From an uncultured Stenotrophomonas sp. (lineage in GTDB: Bacteria; Pseudomonadota; Gammaproteobacteria; Xanthomonadales; Xanthomonadaceae): a stretch of 64,000 nucleotides of DNA. The stretch is taken from NCBI RefSeq assembly GCF_945952405.1, contig NZ_CAMFIA010000001.1, forward strand, positions 372,001-436,000, in the 5' to 3' direction. This document shows positions 33,589-43,187 of the stretch, piece after piece. Under the pieces are notes generated by a model. The model made no database searches and had not been told where the DNA came from. It saw nothing but the letters and a program-made list of their open reading frames with translations. The translations under genes and the position numbers were made by a program. The stretch's first letter is position 1. Each line of letters begins with the position of its first letter.

Positions 33589-36012
33589 ATGGGTAGGAGT
33601 GGCACGGACCAGCAGAGCCGGCGGATACCAATGACCCGCGGCCTGGGACTGCGATTTGCGTTGCTGACGGGCATGGCGATCGGATTGGTCGCGCTGTCCG
33701 CCTTGATCCAGGAACTGCAGGCGGCCTCCACCGCCTGGATTGCCGGTCAGGGTTACTGGTCGCGTGGCCAACAGGATGCCACCGCCGCGCTCAGTCGTTA
33801 TCTGGCGCGCGGTGAAGCCCAGGACCTGGACGACGCGCGCCAGGCCCTGCAGGTGCCGCTGGGCGATCTGCAGGCCAGGCTGGCACTGGAACAGGCCGAG
33901 CCGGATGAAAGCAAAGCCCGGCAGGGATTCCTGCAGGGTGGCAACGCGCGCGCCGATATTCCACGTCTGGTGTTCTCCTTCCGCTATGCGCGTGACATCG
34001 GCGCCTTCCGCGAAGCGACCGCGTTGTGGCGGCAGACCGATGGCGACCTGATGGCGGTGCAGCGCCTGGTCGACGAGCTGCAGCTGCGGCACGACCAGGG
34101 CGCCCTGCCGCCTCCCGTCCGTGATCGCTACCTGCAGCAGCTGCGTGACCTCGATCGTCGCCTGCAGGTGCAGGCGCAGGCGTTCTCGCAGGCGCTGCTG
34201 CGGATGGCGACGCTGGTGCGGGTCGCGACGCTGATGGTCGGAGGGCTGTCGGTGCTGGCGATCAGCCTGATGGCGGTGCTGCTGGCGCGCCGCGTCGGCA
34301 AGGACCTGACCGAACACGAGAGCCGTTTCCGCGCGGCGTTCTACCAGGCCAACGTCGGCATGCTCAAGCTCGACACCGAGGGCAAGGTGATCGAAGCCAA
34401 CCAGGCAATGGCCGACATCCTCGATTACCGGCGTGACGTGCTGCTGCAGATGTCATTGCACGATCTGCTGATGGAAGGCGAGCTGGTCATCGATGGGGTC
34501 GGCCGGATCGACTGGGACCGGCAGCTGCGGCCGAGCGAGCTGCGCTTCTGCCGGCGCGACGGCAGCCTGGTCTGGGGACGCTGGAGCGGGACCGCCGTGC
34601 ACAGTTCGGACGGTGGACTGTCGGTGTTCGCGATCATCGAGGACGTCAGCCAGAACCACGCGCTGGCACGCGAGATCGAACACCACGCCAGCCACGATCC
34701 GCTGACCGGACTGATCAACCGCCGCGAGATCGAGCGGCTGCTGGAACGCGCGCTGCTGCAGGTGCGCAGCGAGGGCGGAACGCATTCACTGTGCTATATC
34801 AACCTGGATCATTTCAAGCTGGTCAATGACAGCTTCGGCCACGCCGCCGGCGACCAGATGCTGCGCAGTTTCGCCGACTACCTGGTGGCGGCGGTGCGTG
34901 ATGGCGACTGGGTCGGCCGGCTCGGTGCCGACGAGTTCGCGGTGTTCCTCGCCCATGCCGGCCAGGACGAGGCCAAGCACGTGCTGCAGCGGGTGATCCG
35001 CAATCTCGGCCAGGCCACCTTCCCGATCAGCGAAGGCAGCCCGCAGCTGAGCTGCAGCATCGGCGTGGTCGAAGTCAGTGCCGACGCGCCGGATGTGAAC
35101 TGGCTGATGAGCGCGGCCGACAGCGCCTGCTATGCCGCCAAGCAGGCCGGCCGCAACCGCGTTCACTGCTTCAACGAAAACCGGATGGCGCTGGAGGAAC
35201 GCCGGCAGGAGGCGGAACGCCTGCAGGGGGTCAGCCTGGCGATGGCCGAGAACCGCATGCTGCTGTACGCGCAGCGCATCGCCCGTGTCGGTGATCCGTC
35301 CTACCTGCACTATGAAGTGCTCGTTCGCATGCGCGGCACCGATGGCAGCCTGCATCTGCCCGGCCAGTTCATGCCGGCGGTGGAGCGCTACGGGATGGCG
35401 GTGGCGCTCGATCGCCACGTGCTTGGGCTGTTGTTCCGCCACCTGCAGGTCTGCCCGGCGCACGTGCGCCAGCTCGGCCTGTGCAACGTCAACGTGTCCG
35501 CGCAGTCGATCGCCGAACCGGGCTTCCTCGCCTTCGTCTGCGACCTGCTCGAGCGCAACCGCACCCTGGCCTCCAAGCTGTGCTTCGAGATCACCGAAAC
35601 CGCGGCGATCAGCAACCTGACCCAGGCCCGCGCCTTCATCGACGCCGTGAAAGCGCGCGGCTGCCGGATGGCGCTGGACGATTTCGGCTCCGGCCTGTCT
35701 TCGTTCGGCTACCTGCGGCAGCTGCCGGCCGACATCCTGAAGATCGACGGTGCCTTCGTGCGCGACATGGACACCGACCCGGTCAGCCACGCCACCGTGC
35801 GTGCGATCAGCGAACTGGGGCGCGAGTTGCAGATGGAAGTGGTGGCCGAATGGGTGGAGACCGCCGAGGTGGCCGGCGCGCTGACTCGACTCGGCGTCCA
35901 GGGCCTGCAGGGCTTCGCGATCGAGCGGCCGCAGCCGCTGGAGCGGATGACCCTGACCGACCTGAGGCCGTTCCGGCTGGTGGCGGTGAAGGGGCCCCCC
36001 GGCGCTGGCTGA
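33589..36012 (+). CDS. Membrane GGDEF-EAL protein with PAS domain, degenerate GGDEF
   Basis: An 807-aa protein: TM1 about residues 20-42; periplasmic helical domain (about 45-200); TM2 about 208-232; PAS about 240-360; GGDEF about 375-530; EAL about 545-795. The cyclase signature is GADEF at 446-450, likely weak or inactive. The EAL motif is EVL at 576-578 with the metal-binding Glu kept, and NVSAQSI, FEITETAAI, DDFGSGLSSFGYL and LKIDGAFV are present, so phosphodiesterase activity is plausible. The ATG follows a GGGGGGA RBS. A net c-di-GMP hydrolase is the best guess. Confidence 0.9.
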   Translation: MGRSGTDQQSRRIPMTRGLGLRFALLTGMAIGLVALSALIQELQAASTAWIAGQGYWSRGQQDATAALSRYLARGEAQDLDDARQALQVPLGDLQARLALEQAEPDESKARQGFLQGGNARADIPRLVFSFRYARDIGAFREATALWRQTDGDLMAVQRLVDELQLRHDQGALPPPVRDRYLQQLRDLDRRLQVQAQAFSQALLRMATLVRVATLMVGGLSVLAISLMAVLLARRVGKDLTEHESRFRAAFYQANVGMLKLDTEGKVIEANQAMADILDYRRDVLLQMSLHDLLMEGELVIDGVGRIDWDRQLRPSELRFCRRDGSLVWGRWSGTAVHSSDGGLSVFAIIEDVSQNHALAREIEHHASHDPLTGLINRREIERLLERALLQVRSEGGTHSLCYINLDHFKLVNDSFGHAAGDQMLRSFADYLVAAVRDGDWVGRLGADEFAVFLAHAGQDEAKHVLQRVIRNLGQATFPISEGSPQLSCSIGVVEVSADAPDVNWLMSAADSACYAAKQAGRNRVHCFNENRMALEERRQEAERLQGVSLAMAENRMLLYAQRIARVGDPSYLHYEVLVRMRGTDGSLHLPGQFMPAVERYGMAVALDRHVLGLLFRHLQVCPAHVRQLGLCNVNVSAQSIAEPGFLAFVCDLLERNRTLASKLCFEITETAAISNLTQARAFIDAVKARGCRMALDDFGSGLSSFGYLRQLPADILKIDGAFVRDMDTDPVSHATVRAISELGRELQMEVVAEWVETAEVAGALTRLGVQGLQGFAIERPQPLERMTLTDLRPFRLVAVKGPPGAG

Positions 36013-36121
36013 ACGGAAGGCGGCGACTTTGGTCTACACATGCGGGCCGCGCACGACTGCGATAATGCGCGCCAGGGGCGACGCGCAGTGGGCGCGGACG
36101 TAAGCAGGAACAGGACGTGGC

Positions 36122-37786
36122 GTGGGCGGCAGGCAGTGGCGGTATGGAACAGGAGCGGTGCTGGCCGTCCTGCTGGTGTGGTTGGCGATGCCGTGGCCGC
36201 TTCAGGCCGCTACGGCCGTGTCGGGCCGCGATTACCTGCTGGTGGGCGGCGCCACCGATGCGCCGACCCCGCATCGTGCCTGCACGCCGCAGATGCTGTC
36301 CGGCGCCCGCCAGCAGGCGCAGGTAGCGGCGCCTCCGGCAGGCTGGTCGGGGCAACCGCAGGCGCTGGATGTATTCAATGTCTTTGCCGGCGAAGTCCGT
36401 GTCCAGCATGGCGACCGCGAGATCTGCGGCGACATGCACGATGCCCGCACCCGTGATTCGCGCTTCCGCGCAGGTATCGGCCTGGTGGCGGTGCCGCCGG
36501 CCGGCAGCCACGAACCGTTCCTGGTCTCGTGGCAGACCCCGCTGAAGGCACGCTGGGTACCGACCCTGCGGCTGGGTGCGCCCAGCCCGGTCCAGCAGAA
36601 CGACACGGCCCGCCTGCTGGTGCGCGCCGCCTGCATCGCGGTGGCGCTCGCGCTGGCGCTGTCGGCCTTGATGGCGTTCCTGACCACGCGCGACCGCAGC
36701 TTCCTGGCCTACATCGCCGGAACCGCGGTACTGGTGCTGTGGCAGGCCATTCTCGGCGGCCTCAGTGGCTATCCGGAACCGTGGCTGCCGGTGGGCGAGC
36801 GCGGGGCCTGGTGGCTGCTGTCACTGACCGCAGCCACCCAGGCGCTGGTACTGCCAGCGTTGTGGCGGCTGAATGGCGGCGACCGTCTGCTGCCGCGTTC
36901 ACGGCGGCTGCAGCAGGTCGTGCTGTGGGGCCTGCTGGCGCTGGCCGCGCTGGTGCCCTGGTTGCGCTGGGAGCAGCTGGCCTGGGTTGCACAGGGCCTG
37001 CAGGTGTCCTATCTGCTGGGCTGTGGGCTGGCGCTGCTGGCCGGCGTGTGGGCGCGCTGGCGAGGCGACCGCTGGGCGCAGGCCGGCCTGGCGGCGCTGG
37101 CACCGATGCTGGTGCTGATCGTTGCCGATGCCTGCAGCGCGGCGTGGTTGATGGAGTATCGGGTGGAGGCGCTGCAGCTGGCGGTGACCTGGCTGTTGAT
37201 GATGGCCGCCTATGCCCTGAACCAGCGCCTGGGCCGCCTGCGCCAGCAGCGCGATGAACTGCGCCACCTGGCCGAGACCGATGGCCTGACCGGGCTGCCC
37301 AACCGGCGTGCCGGCCTGCAGCAGCTGGCACGCCATCTGGAACGGGTGGACCGCGAGCGCGGCCCGCTGGTGATCGGCTTCCTCGACATCGACCTGTTCA
37401 AGGACATCAACGACCGCCACGGCCATGCCGTGGGCGACCAGGTGCTGGTGGCGGTGGCGCGGGCCCTGCGTACGGCGGTGCGCAGCCAGGATCAGGTCGT
37501 GCGGATGGGCGGTGAAGAGTTCCTGCTGCTGATGCCGGGCATGCCGCGCGAGGCGGCATCGGCGCGGCTGGATCGCCTGCGCCAGCGCATCACCGAGGCC
37601 TGCCGGGTGCTGCAGGTGCCGGGCCTGGAGGTCACCGCCAGCATCGGCCTGGCGCAGTGGCGGCCGGGCGAGGACGACCTGGCCGGCCTGCTGCGGCGTG
37701 CCGACCACGCCATGTACGTGGCCAAGCGCGCGGGCCGCAACCGGGTGTTTGATGGCGAAGAGCTCGATCCGCCGGTCCCGGAATGA
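36122..37786 (+). CDS. Membrane diguanylate cyclase (7TM-type sensor)
   Basis: A 554-aa protein. Signal or TM at residues 10-30, a periplasmic domain with paired Cys (about 30-160), then about seven TM segments (165-370) and a GGDEF domain. GGEEF at 463-467 is intact and an I-site RSQD lies five residues before it, so synthesis with product inhibition is expected. The layout resembles 7TMR-DISM proteins. The GTG start at 36122 follows AGGAC; no ATG fits. It precedes rluF with a 34-bp gap. Confidence 0.86.
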   Translation: MGGRQWRYGTGAVLAVLLVWLAMPWPLQAATAVSGRDYLLVGGATDAPTPHRACTPQMLSGARQQAQVAAPPAGWSGQPQALDVFNVFAGEVRVQHGDREICGDMHDARTRDSRFRAGIGLVAVPPAGSHEPFLVSWQTPLKARWVPTLRLGAPSPVQQNDTARLLVRAACIAVALALALSALMAFLTTRDRSFLAYIAGTAVLVLWQAILGGLSGYPEPWLPVGERGAWWLLSLTAATQALVLPALWRLNGGDRLLPRSRRLQQVVLWGLLALAALVPWLRWEQLAWVAQGLQVSYLLGCGLALLAGVWARWRGDRWAQAGLAALAPMLVLIVADACSAAWLMEYRVEALQLAVTWLLMMAAYALNQRLGRLRQQRDELRHLAETDGLTGLPNRRAGLQQLARHLERVDRERGPLVIGFLDIDLFKDINDRHGHAVGDQVLVAVARALRTAVRSQDQVVRMGGEEFLLLMPGMPREAASARLDRLRQRITEACRVLQVPGLEVTASIGLAQWRPGEDDLAGLLRRADHAMYVAKRAGRNRVFDGEELDPPVPE

Positions 37787-37820
37787 AGCGCTGCGGGCGG
37801 CGATGCCGGATAATAGGGCG

Positions 37821-38543
37821 ATGACCACCCGACTCAACAAACATATCGCCGACACCGGCTTCTGCTCCCGCCGCGAGGCCGATCGCCTGATCGCCGCCCG
37901 CCGCGTCACCGTCAACGGCCATCCGGCCGGCACCGGCGCGGTGGTGGGTGAGGAAGACCAGGTGCTGGTCGACGGCCAGCCGCTGCGCGCCCGTGTCGCC
38001 CGCAAGCCCGGCACCCGCCGCCACGTCTACATCGCGCTGAACAAGCCGGTGGGCGTGACCTGCACCACCGAAACCTCGGTGAAGGGCAACATCGTCGACT
38101 TCGTTGGCCACCAGCAGCGCATCTTCCCGATCGGCCGCCTGGACAAGGAGTCGGAGGGGCTGATCCTGATGACCAGCAACGGCGACATCGTCAACCAGAT
38201 CCTGCGCGCCGAGAACGGTCACCAGAAGGAGTACCTGGTGGCGGTGAACAAGCCGGTCACCGATGAGTTCCTGCGTGGCATGGCCCGCGGCGTGCGCATC
38301 CACGACCAGATGACTCTGCCGTGCAAGACCTCGCGCATCGCCAAGTTCGGTTTCCGCATCACCCTGGAGCAGGGCCTGAACCGGCAGATCCGGCTGATGG
38401 CCGCTGAATTCGGCTATCGGGTGACCCAGCTGCGCCGCGTGCGCATCGACAACATCAAGATCGGCGCGTTGAAGCCGGGCCAGTGGCGCAACCTGACCGG
38501 GCAGGAACTGCAGGGCCTGCTGCCGAAGCAGCTGGACTGGTAA
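37821..38543 (+). CDS. rluF: 23S rRNA pseudouridine(2604) synthase RluF
   Basis: A 240-aa RsuA-family enzyme: S4 RNA-binding domain (residues 1-60, RLNKHIADTGFCSRREADRLI) and a catalytic domain with Asp in FPIGRLDKESEGLIL. QGLNRQIRLMAAEFGYRV is the RluF-type motif. It modifies U2604 in E. coli 23S rRNA. The upstream diguanylate cyclase ends 34 bp earlier; downstream begins the SMAG array. Confidence 0.92.
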   Translation: MTTRLNKHIADTGFCSRREADRLIAARRVTVNGHPAGTGAVVGEEDQVLVDGQPLRARVARKPGTRRHVYIALNKPVGVTCTTETSVKGNIVDFVGHQQRIFPIGRLDKESEGLILMTSNGDIVNQILRAENGHQKEYLVAVNKPVTDEFLRGMARGVRIHDQMTLPCKTSRIAKFGFRITLEQGLNRQIRLMAAEFGYRVTQLRRVRIDNIKIGALKPGQWRNLTGQELQGLLPKQLDW

Positions 38544-38551
38544 CGCGCGCG

Positions 38552-38895
38552 GATGCCGGCCAGCGGCCGGCACTACCTGGTATGCGGGATGAGCGCGGAT
38601 GCCGGCCAGCGGCCGGCACTACCTGGTACGCGGGATGAGCACGGATGCCGGCCAGCGGCCGGCACTACCTGGTATGCGGGATGCGCGCGATGCCGGCCAG
38701 CGGCCGGCACTACCTGGTACGCGGGATGCGCGCGATGCCGGCCAGCGGCCGGCACTACCTGGTACGCGGGATGAGCACGGATGCCGGCCAGCGGCCGGCA
38801 CTACCCGATACGCGGAATGGGCACGGATGCCGGCCAGCGGCCGGCACTACCGGTGCTCGGGATGCGCGCGATGCCGGCCAGTGGCCGGCATTACC
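38552..38895 (-). repeat. Tandem array of eight SMAG palindromes
   Basis: Eight units begin (GATGCCGG) at 38552, 38598, 38644, 38689, 38734, 38780, 38826 and 38870, period 44-46 bp. Each has the palindrome GCCGGCCAGCGGCCGGC, then CACTAC (the GTAG head on the minus strand) and a 19-21 bp spacer (CTGGTAYGCGGGATGMGC type) that is also nearly conserved. The last unit has a changed loop and ATTAC head. The array fills almost all of the 416-bp gap between rluF and the GAF-GGDEF gene; open frames through it are artefacts of the repeat. Confidence 0.95.
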
Positions 38896-38959
38896 GGCAC
38901 ACGGTTTGTGCATCCACATCGGCTAGACTTCGCGGTGACCTGCCGGAACGTGACGCTGC

Positions 38960-40027
38960 ATGATCAAGCCCGACAAGCCTGCCAATGAAGCCCTTCGGCT
39001 TGAGGCGCTGTACCGCTACCGCATCCTGGATTCGGAACGTGAGAAATCCTTCGACGACCTGGTGGTGATCGCCAAGGCGGTCTGCGGCACGTCGATGGCG
39101 GCGGTGACCCTGATCGACGTGGAGCGCCAGTGGTTCAAGTCGATCCAGGGCATCGATGCGGCCGAGAACCTGCGCAGCGAATCGATGTGCGGCCACGCCA
39201 TCCTGCAGCCGCAGGAAATCATGGTGGTCGAGGACGCGCTGCATGACATCCGCTTCCATGACAATCCGGTGGTGGCGGGCGACCCGCATATCCGCTTCTA
39301 TGCCGGCGCGCCGCTGATCAGTTCCGATGGCCTGCCGCTGGGAACGTTGTGCGTGTTCGACGCGCATCCGCAGCACCTGGCCAGCGACAAGGCCGAGGCG
39401 CTGTCGGCGCTGTCTCGCCAGGTGATGCTGGTGATGGAGCTGCGCCGCTTCGCCCTCGATATCCAGAAGCACATGCTGGAACGCGACGATTACGAGCGCC
39501 TGCTGTCGGAGTACCAGGACCTGTTGCTGGCACAGAACGCCGACCTGACCGAACAGAGCCGTACCGATGCGCTGACCGGCCTGCCCAACCGCCGCGCGAT
39601 GGCGGCGGCGTTGCAGGAAGCGGTAGCGGCCGACGGCCCGTCTGGCGGCGCCTGCGTGGCGCTGCTGGACATCGACCATTTCAAGCACATCAACGACTTC
39701 CAGGGCCATGCGACCGGCGACCGGGTACTGGCCGAGCTGGGTGTGCTGCTGCGCTCGCACTTCGCCGGCCGTGGCCTGGCCGCGCGCTACGGCGGCGAGG
39801 AATTCGTCGCGGTGCTGCCGGGAACCGACCTGCACACCGCCGAACTGCAATGCGAGTTCCTGCGCCTGGCGGTGGCCGCGCTGCCGCTCGGGTTCCCGGT
39901 CACGATCAGCATTGGCGTTGCCGGGCACCGTACCGGCGAGAGCGTGGATGACATGCTGGCCCGTGCCGACAAGGCGCTGTACCGGGCCAAGGCGAACGGC
40001 CGCAACCGGGTGGAACTGGCAGACTGA
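38960..40027 (+). CDS. GAF-GGDEF diguanylate cyclase
   Basis: A 355-aa soluble protein. A GAF domain (about residues 20-165, with CGHAILQPQEIMVVEDA and FYAGAPLISSDGLPLGTLCVFD) is joined by a helix to a GGDEF domain. GGEEF at 278-282 is intact; no RxxD inhibitory site is seen before it. It should make c-di-GMP in response to a small ligand or redox cue sensed by GAF. Its promoter region is the spacer right after the SMAG array. Confidence 0.9.
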   Translation: MIKPDKPANEALRLEALYRYRILDSEREKSFDDLVVIAKAVCGTSMAAVTLIDVERQWFKSIQGIDAAENLRSESMCGHAILQPQEIMVVEDALHDIRFHDNPVVAGDPHIRFYAGAPLISSDGLPLGTLCVFDAHPQHLASDKAEALSALSRQVMLVMELRRFALDIQKHMLERDDYERLLSEYQDLLLAQNADLTEQSRTDALTGLPNRRAMAAALQEAVAADGPSGGACVALLDIDHFKHINDFQGHATGDRVLAELGVLLRSHFAGRGLAARYGGEEFVAVLPGTDLHTAELQCEFLRLAVAALPLGFPVTISIGVAGHRTGESVDDMLARADKALYRAKANGRNRVELAD

Positions 40028-40183
40028 CACGCCTGCCGCCCGCGCCCTGCGCGCGGGGCAGCGTGGTTGCAGCCTGCGTGGATGCGCATGCGGGGCTGCG
40101 TTCGCCGATCTGGATGCCGCCGCGTCGCAGCTCCTGCGATCCGCACCCGCCAGCATGGCGATCCTGTTACCGCGGACGCGACC

Positions 40184-41344
40184 ATGCTGCAGACCCTGGC
40201 CATCGCCCACTACCGTTCGCTGCATGGGCTGGTGCTGCCGCTGCAGCCGTTGAACGTGGTCACCGGCGACAACGGCAGCGGCAAGTCCAGCCTGTACCGC
40301 GCGTTGCGGCTGCTGGCCGAGACCGCGCAGGGAGGCGTGGCGGCGGTGCTTGCGCGCGAAGGTGGCCTGGGTTCGGCGCTGTGGGCCGGGCCGGAGCAGA
40401 TCGATCGCCGGGTGATGGCGGGTGAGATGCCCCTGCAAGGGGGGCCGCGGCAGCAATCGGTGGGCTTGAAGCTGGGGTTTGCCACCGATGAATTCGGGTA
40501 TGCCATCGACCTTGGCTATCCGCCTCCCAGCCGCTCGGCGTTCGCACTGGACCCGCAGATCAAGGCCGAGGCGATCTGGGCGGGACCGTTCCTGCGCAGT
40601 GCCAACCTGCTGGTCGATCGGCGCGGTGCGCTGGTGCGGCAGCGCCACCGGCATGGCTGGGACCAGGTCGATGACCGGCTGTCGCTGTTCGACAGCCTGT
40701 TCACCCAGGTCGGCGATCCACAGCGCATGCCGGAGACCATCGCGCTGCGCGAGTACATCCGCCGCTGGCGCTTCTACGACCACTTCCGCAGTGATGCCGA
40801 TGCTCCGGCGCGGCAGCCGACGATGGCCACGCGCACGCCGGTGCTGCATCACGACGGGCGCGACCTGGCGGCAGCCTGGGTGACCATCGTCGAGATCGGT
40901 GACCCGGTGGCGCTGGCGCGCAGCGTGGACGATGCCTTTCCCGGGGCCACGGTGGACTTCGAGGAACGCGACGGGCGCCTGGGCCTGCGCTTCCGGCAGC
41001 CCGGCCTGCTGCGGCCGTTGTCGATGGCCGAGTTGTCCGATGGCACCCTGCGTTTCCTGCTGCTGGCCGCTGCGCTGCACACGCCGCGGCCGCCGCCGCT
41101 GCTGGTACTCAACGAGCCGGAAACCAGCCTGCATCCCGATCAGCTGCCGGCGCTGGCACGGCTGATCATCGCTGCGTCTGCACGCAGCCAGGTGTGGGTG
41201 GTCTCGCATGCCAGCCGCCTGATCGCAGCGCTGGAACAGGCGCCGGGGTGCCATTCGCTGCACCTGTACAAGGAACAGGGCCGCACCCTGCTCAGCGGGC
41301 AGGGCCTGCTGGATGCACCCGCCTGGCACTGGCCACAGCGCTGA
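40184..41344 (+). CDS. ABC-type/SMC-like AAA ATPase (COG4637 type)
   Basis: A 386-aa protein. Walker A GDNGSGKSSL near residue 30, an ABC-like signature LSDGTLRF, Walker B with LVLNEPETSLHPDQ, and switch His in VVSHASRL. No TM domain, coiled coil or TOPRIM nuclease domain is present. Family members are called predicted ATPases and resemble RecF and the ATPase part of OLD proteins; function is unknown. ATG 40184 starts directly before the first strand; an upstream open frame is Arg-rich noise. It converges with an EamA gene. Confidence 0.8.
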   Translation: MLQTLAIAHYRSLHGLVLPLQPLNVVTGDNGSGKSSLYRALRLLAETAQGGVAAVLAREGGLGSALWAGPEQIDRRVMAGEMPLQGGPRQQSVGLKLGFATDEFGYAIDLGYPPPSRSAFALDPQIKAEAIWAGPFLRSANLLVDRRGALVRQRHRHGWDQVDDRLSLFDSLFTQVGDPQRMPETIALREYIRRWRFYDHFRSDADAPARQPTMATRTPVLHHDGRDLAAAWVTIVEIGDPVALARSVDDAFPGATVDFEERDGRLGLRFRQPGLLRPLSMAELSDGTLRFLLLAAALHTPRPPPLLVLNEPETSLHPDQLPALARLIIAASARSQVWVVSHASRLIAALEQAPGCHSLHLYKEQGRTLLSGQGLLDAPAWHWPQR

Positions 41345-41371
41345 TACGCAGCTGGCCCGGCAGCGATACGC

Positions 41372-42319
41372 TCAATCGGCGATGTTGCGGGCCTCGGCGG
41401 TACCCAGAATCTCGGGGTGCTGTACCGGCCTGCGCCGGTTCAGCAGCGGGTGCAGGAACACCGCGCCGACGATGATCGCCACGCCCAGGTAGAACCATGC
41501 AGTGACCTCGTGCTGCTCGCGCAGCAGCACCACCGCCAGCAGCACGGCGTAGACCGGCTCCAGGTTGGTCACCAGCTGCACGGTGTAGGCGCTGAGGTGG
41601 CGCAGCGCGACCAGCGCCAGGGCGAACGGCAGCAGTGTGCAGAAGCCGGCCAGCACCAGCAGCAGGATGCCGTCGTGCAGGTCCGGCACGATCCACAACG
41701 GGCTGGCCAGCGCCGGCAGCAGGTAGGGCAGCAGCGGCGCGAGCAGGGTCAGCGTGAGGGTGCCGGCGCCCAGTTCCAGCGCCGTGACCGTGAGCGGGTC
41801 GGCATGGCTGACCATGCGCTTGTTGAGCGATCCGAACACCGCCACCAGCAACGCCGAGATCGCGCCGATCAGCACGCCCAGGCGCATGCCGTCGGGTACG
41901 CCACCGACCACCAGCGCCACGCCCGGCAGCACGGCCAGCCCGAAAGCCAGTTCCCGCAGCTGGAACGGTCGCTTGGCCACCCACGGTTCGATGATCGAAG
42001 TGAATACCGGGGCCAGCGCGATGCAGGTCGCCGCCACCGAGGCATTGGCCAGCTTCACCGCGCCATAGAAGGTCAGCCAGTGCAGGGCGACCAGCGCGCC
42101 GATGCCGGCGTAGCCGGCCACCAGCCGCAGGGGCAGGGTGCGCAACCCGCGCCAGACCCGCGGCAGCAGGGCCAGCATGGCCGTCACCAGCAGCATCCGC
42201 CACCACACCAGCGGCAGCGCGGGCAGGGTGATCAGCTTGCCGAGGATGGCGGTGACGCCCCATAGCAGGACACAGAAGTGGATCTGCCAGAGTGCTTTGC
42301 GGGTATCGGGTGTGCTCAT
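41372..42319 (-). CDS. EamA/RhaT-family (DMT) transporter
   Basis: A 315-aa inner-membrane protein with ten TM helices made of two EamA repeats (residues about 10-145 and 155-295). WGVTAILGKLI at the start and LEPVYAVLLAVVLLREQ at the end are typical. Substrate is unknown; members export amino acids and other metabolites. It follows the DUF72 gene by 34 bp on the same strand. Confidence 0.88.
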   Translation of the reverse strand: MSTPDTRKALWQIHFCVLLWGVTAILGKLITLPALPLVWWRMLLVTAMLALLPRVWRGLRTLPLRLVAGYAGIGALVALHWLTFYGAVKLANASVAATCIALAPVFTSIIEPWVAKRPFQLRELAFGLAVLPGVALVVGGVPDGMRLGVLIGAISALLVAVFGSLNKRMVSHADPLTVTALELGAGTLTLTLLAPLLPYLLPALASPLWIVPDLHDGILLLVLAGFCTLLPFALALVALRHLSAYTVQLVTNLEPVYAVLLAVVLLREQHEVTAWFYLGVAIIVGAVFLHPLLNRRRPVQHPEILGTAEARNIAD

Positions 42320-42353
42320 CCGCCTATTGTGGGGCAAGGCGATGGCCGCGGCG

Positions 42354-43187
42354 CTACCGGGATGCGTGATCGTCGCCGTCATCGACCCGGCGCTGCAGGG
42401 CCATGGCGGCCGCCGGGTTGCGCGCCTTGCCTGCGCCGATGCACAGCAGGTAGACCTCGCGGGGCATCGGCTCGGCAGGGGCGGCCAGGCACGGCAGGTC
42501 GTGCACCGGCTCGCCGCGTGCCCAGTGCTGCGCGCGCGCGGCCCAGCGCTGCAGCAGCGGTGCCGGCAGGCCCTGCTGCAGGCGGGCCTGGCTGCGCTTG
42601 ATCCGTGCGTAGACGAAACCGGCACTGACGTCGCCGTGCAGCAGCGCCTCGTCACTGTCTTCGATCACCAGCGCCACGTTGTGGCGGCGTGCGGCAGCGA
42701 CCAGCGTCGGCCCATGCGCGTCGTCATTGCGAACCTCCAGCGCGTGCTGCAGCGGCATGCCGTCCAGCTGCGCCGGCAGTTGCGCCATCAGCATCGCGAG
42801 TGCGTCGGCATCGGCGGGATGGCGTGGATCGAACTGCCACAGCAGCGGGCCGAGCCGGTCGCCGAGTGCCAGCGCAGCCTGCAGGAAGGGCGTGGCCGCC
42901 TCCACCATGCCGGACAGGTCGCGGCGCTGGACCAGATGGCGCGGTGCCTTCATCGCAAAACGGAAGCCGTCCGGCGTCTGCGCGGCCCATTGCGCGCACT
43001 GCGCCGCGCCAGGGGTGCGATAGAAGGTGCCGTTGATCTCGATGCAGCGCAGCGCACGGCTGGCATGCGCCAGTTCCTCGCGCTGCGGCAGGCCCACGGG
43101 ATAGAACATGCCGCCGCGCCATTCGGGAAATACCCAGCCACCGATACCGCAGCGGATCGCCGCCGCCTGGCGCGGCGCGGCCTTCAC
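42354..43187 (-). CDS. DUF72-family protein
   Basis: A 277-aa TIM-barrel-like protein with the DUF72 N-terminus IRCGIGGWVFPEWRG, then EINGTFYRTP and FAMKAPRHL. The function is unknown. I place the start at GTG 43187, which overlaps the upstream VOC stop as GTGA, instead of the longer ATG 43232, whose extra 15 residues overlap the VOC gene by about 50 bp and are not conserved in style. The overlap suggests coupling with the VOC gene. Confidence 0.82.
   Translation of the reverse strand: MKAAPRQAAAIRCGIGGWVFPEWRGGMFYPVGLPQREELAHASRALRCIEINGTFYRTPGAAQCAQWAAQTPDGFRFAMKAPRHLVQRRDLSGMVEAATPFLQAALALGDRLGPLLWQFDPRHPADADALAMLMAQLPAQLDGMPLQHALEVRNDDAHGPTLVAAARRHNVALVIEDSDEALLHGDVSAGFVYARIKRSQARLQQGLPAPLLQRWAARAQHWARGEPVHDLPCLAAPAEPMPREVYLLCIGAGKARNPAAAMALQRRVDDGDDHASR

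Noticed and set aside
38552-38895. Possible CRISPR array
   Set aside because: Period of about 45 bp is suggestive, but the 'spacers' are nearly identical to one another and the repeats are strong palindromes with the GTAG head; no cas genes are near.
38553-38988. Repetitive open frames (units like MPASGRHYLV) through the SMAG array
   Set aside because: All frames stay open because the repeat lacks stop codons and its period is not a multiple of three; no promoter or family similarity.
42354-42380. SMAG at the DUF72 stop codon (GTAG on the minus strand)
   Set aside because: GTAG is present but the following bases do not form a stem, so it is a chance match.
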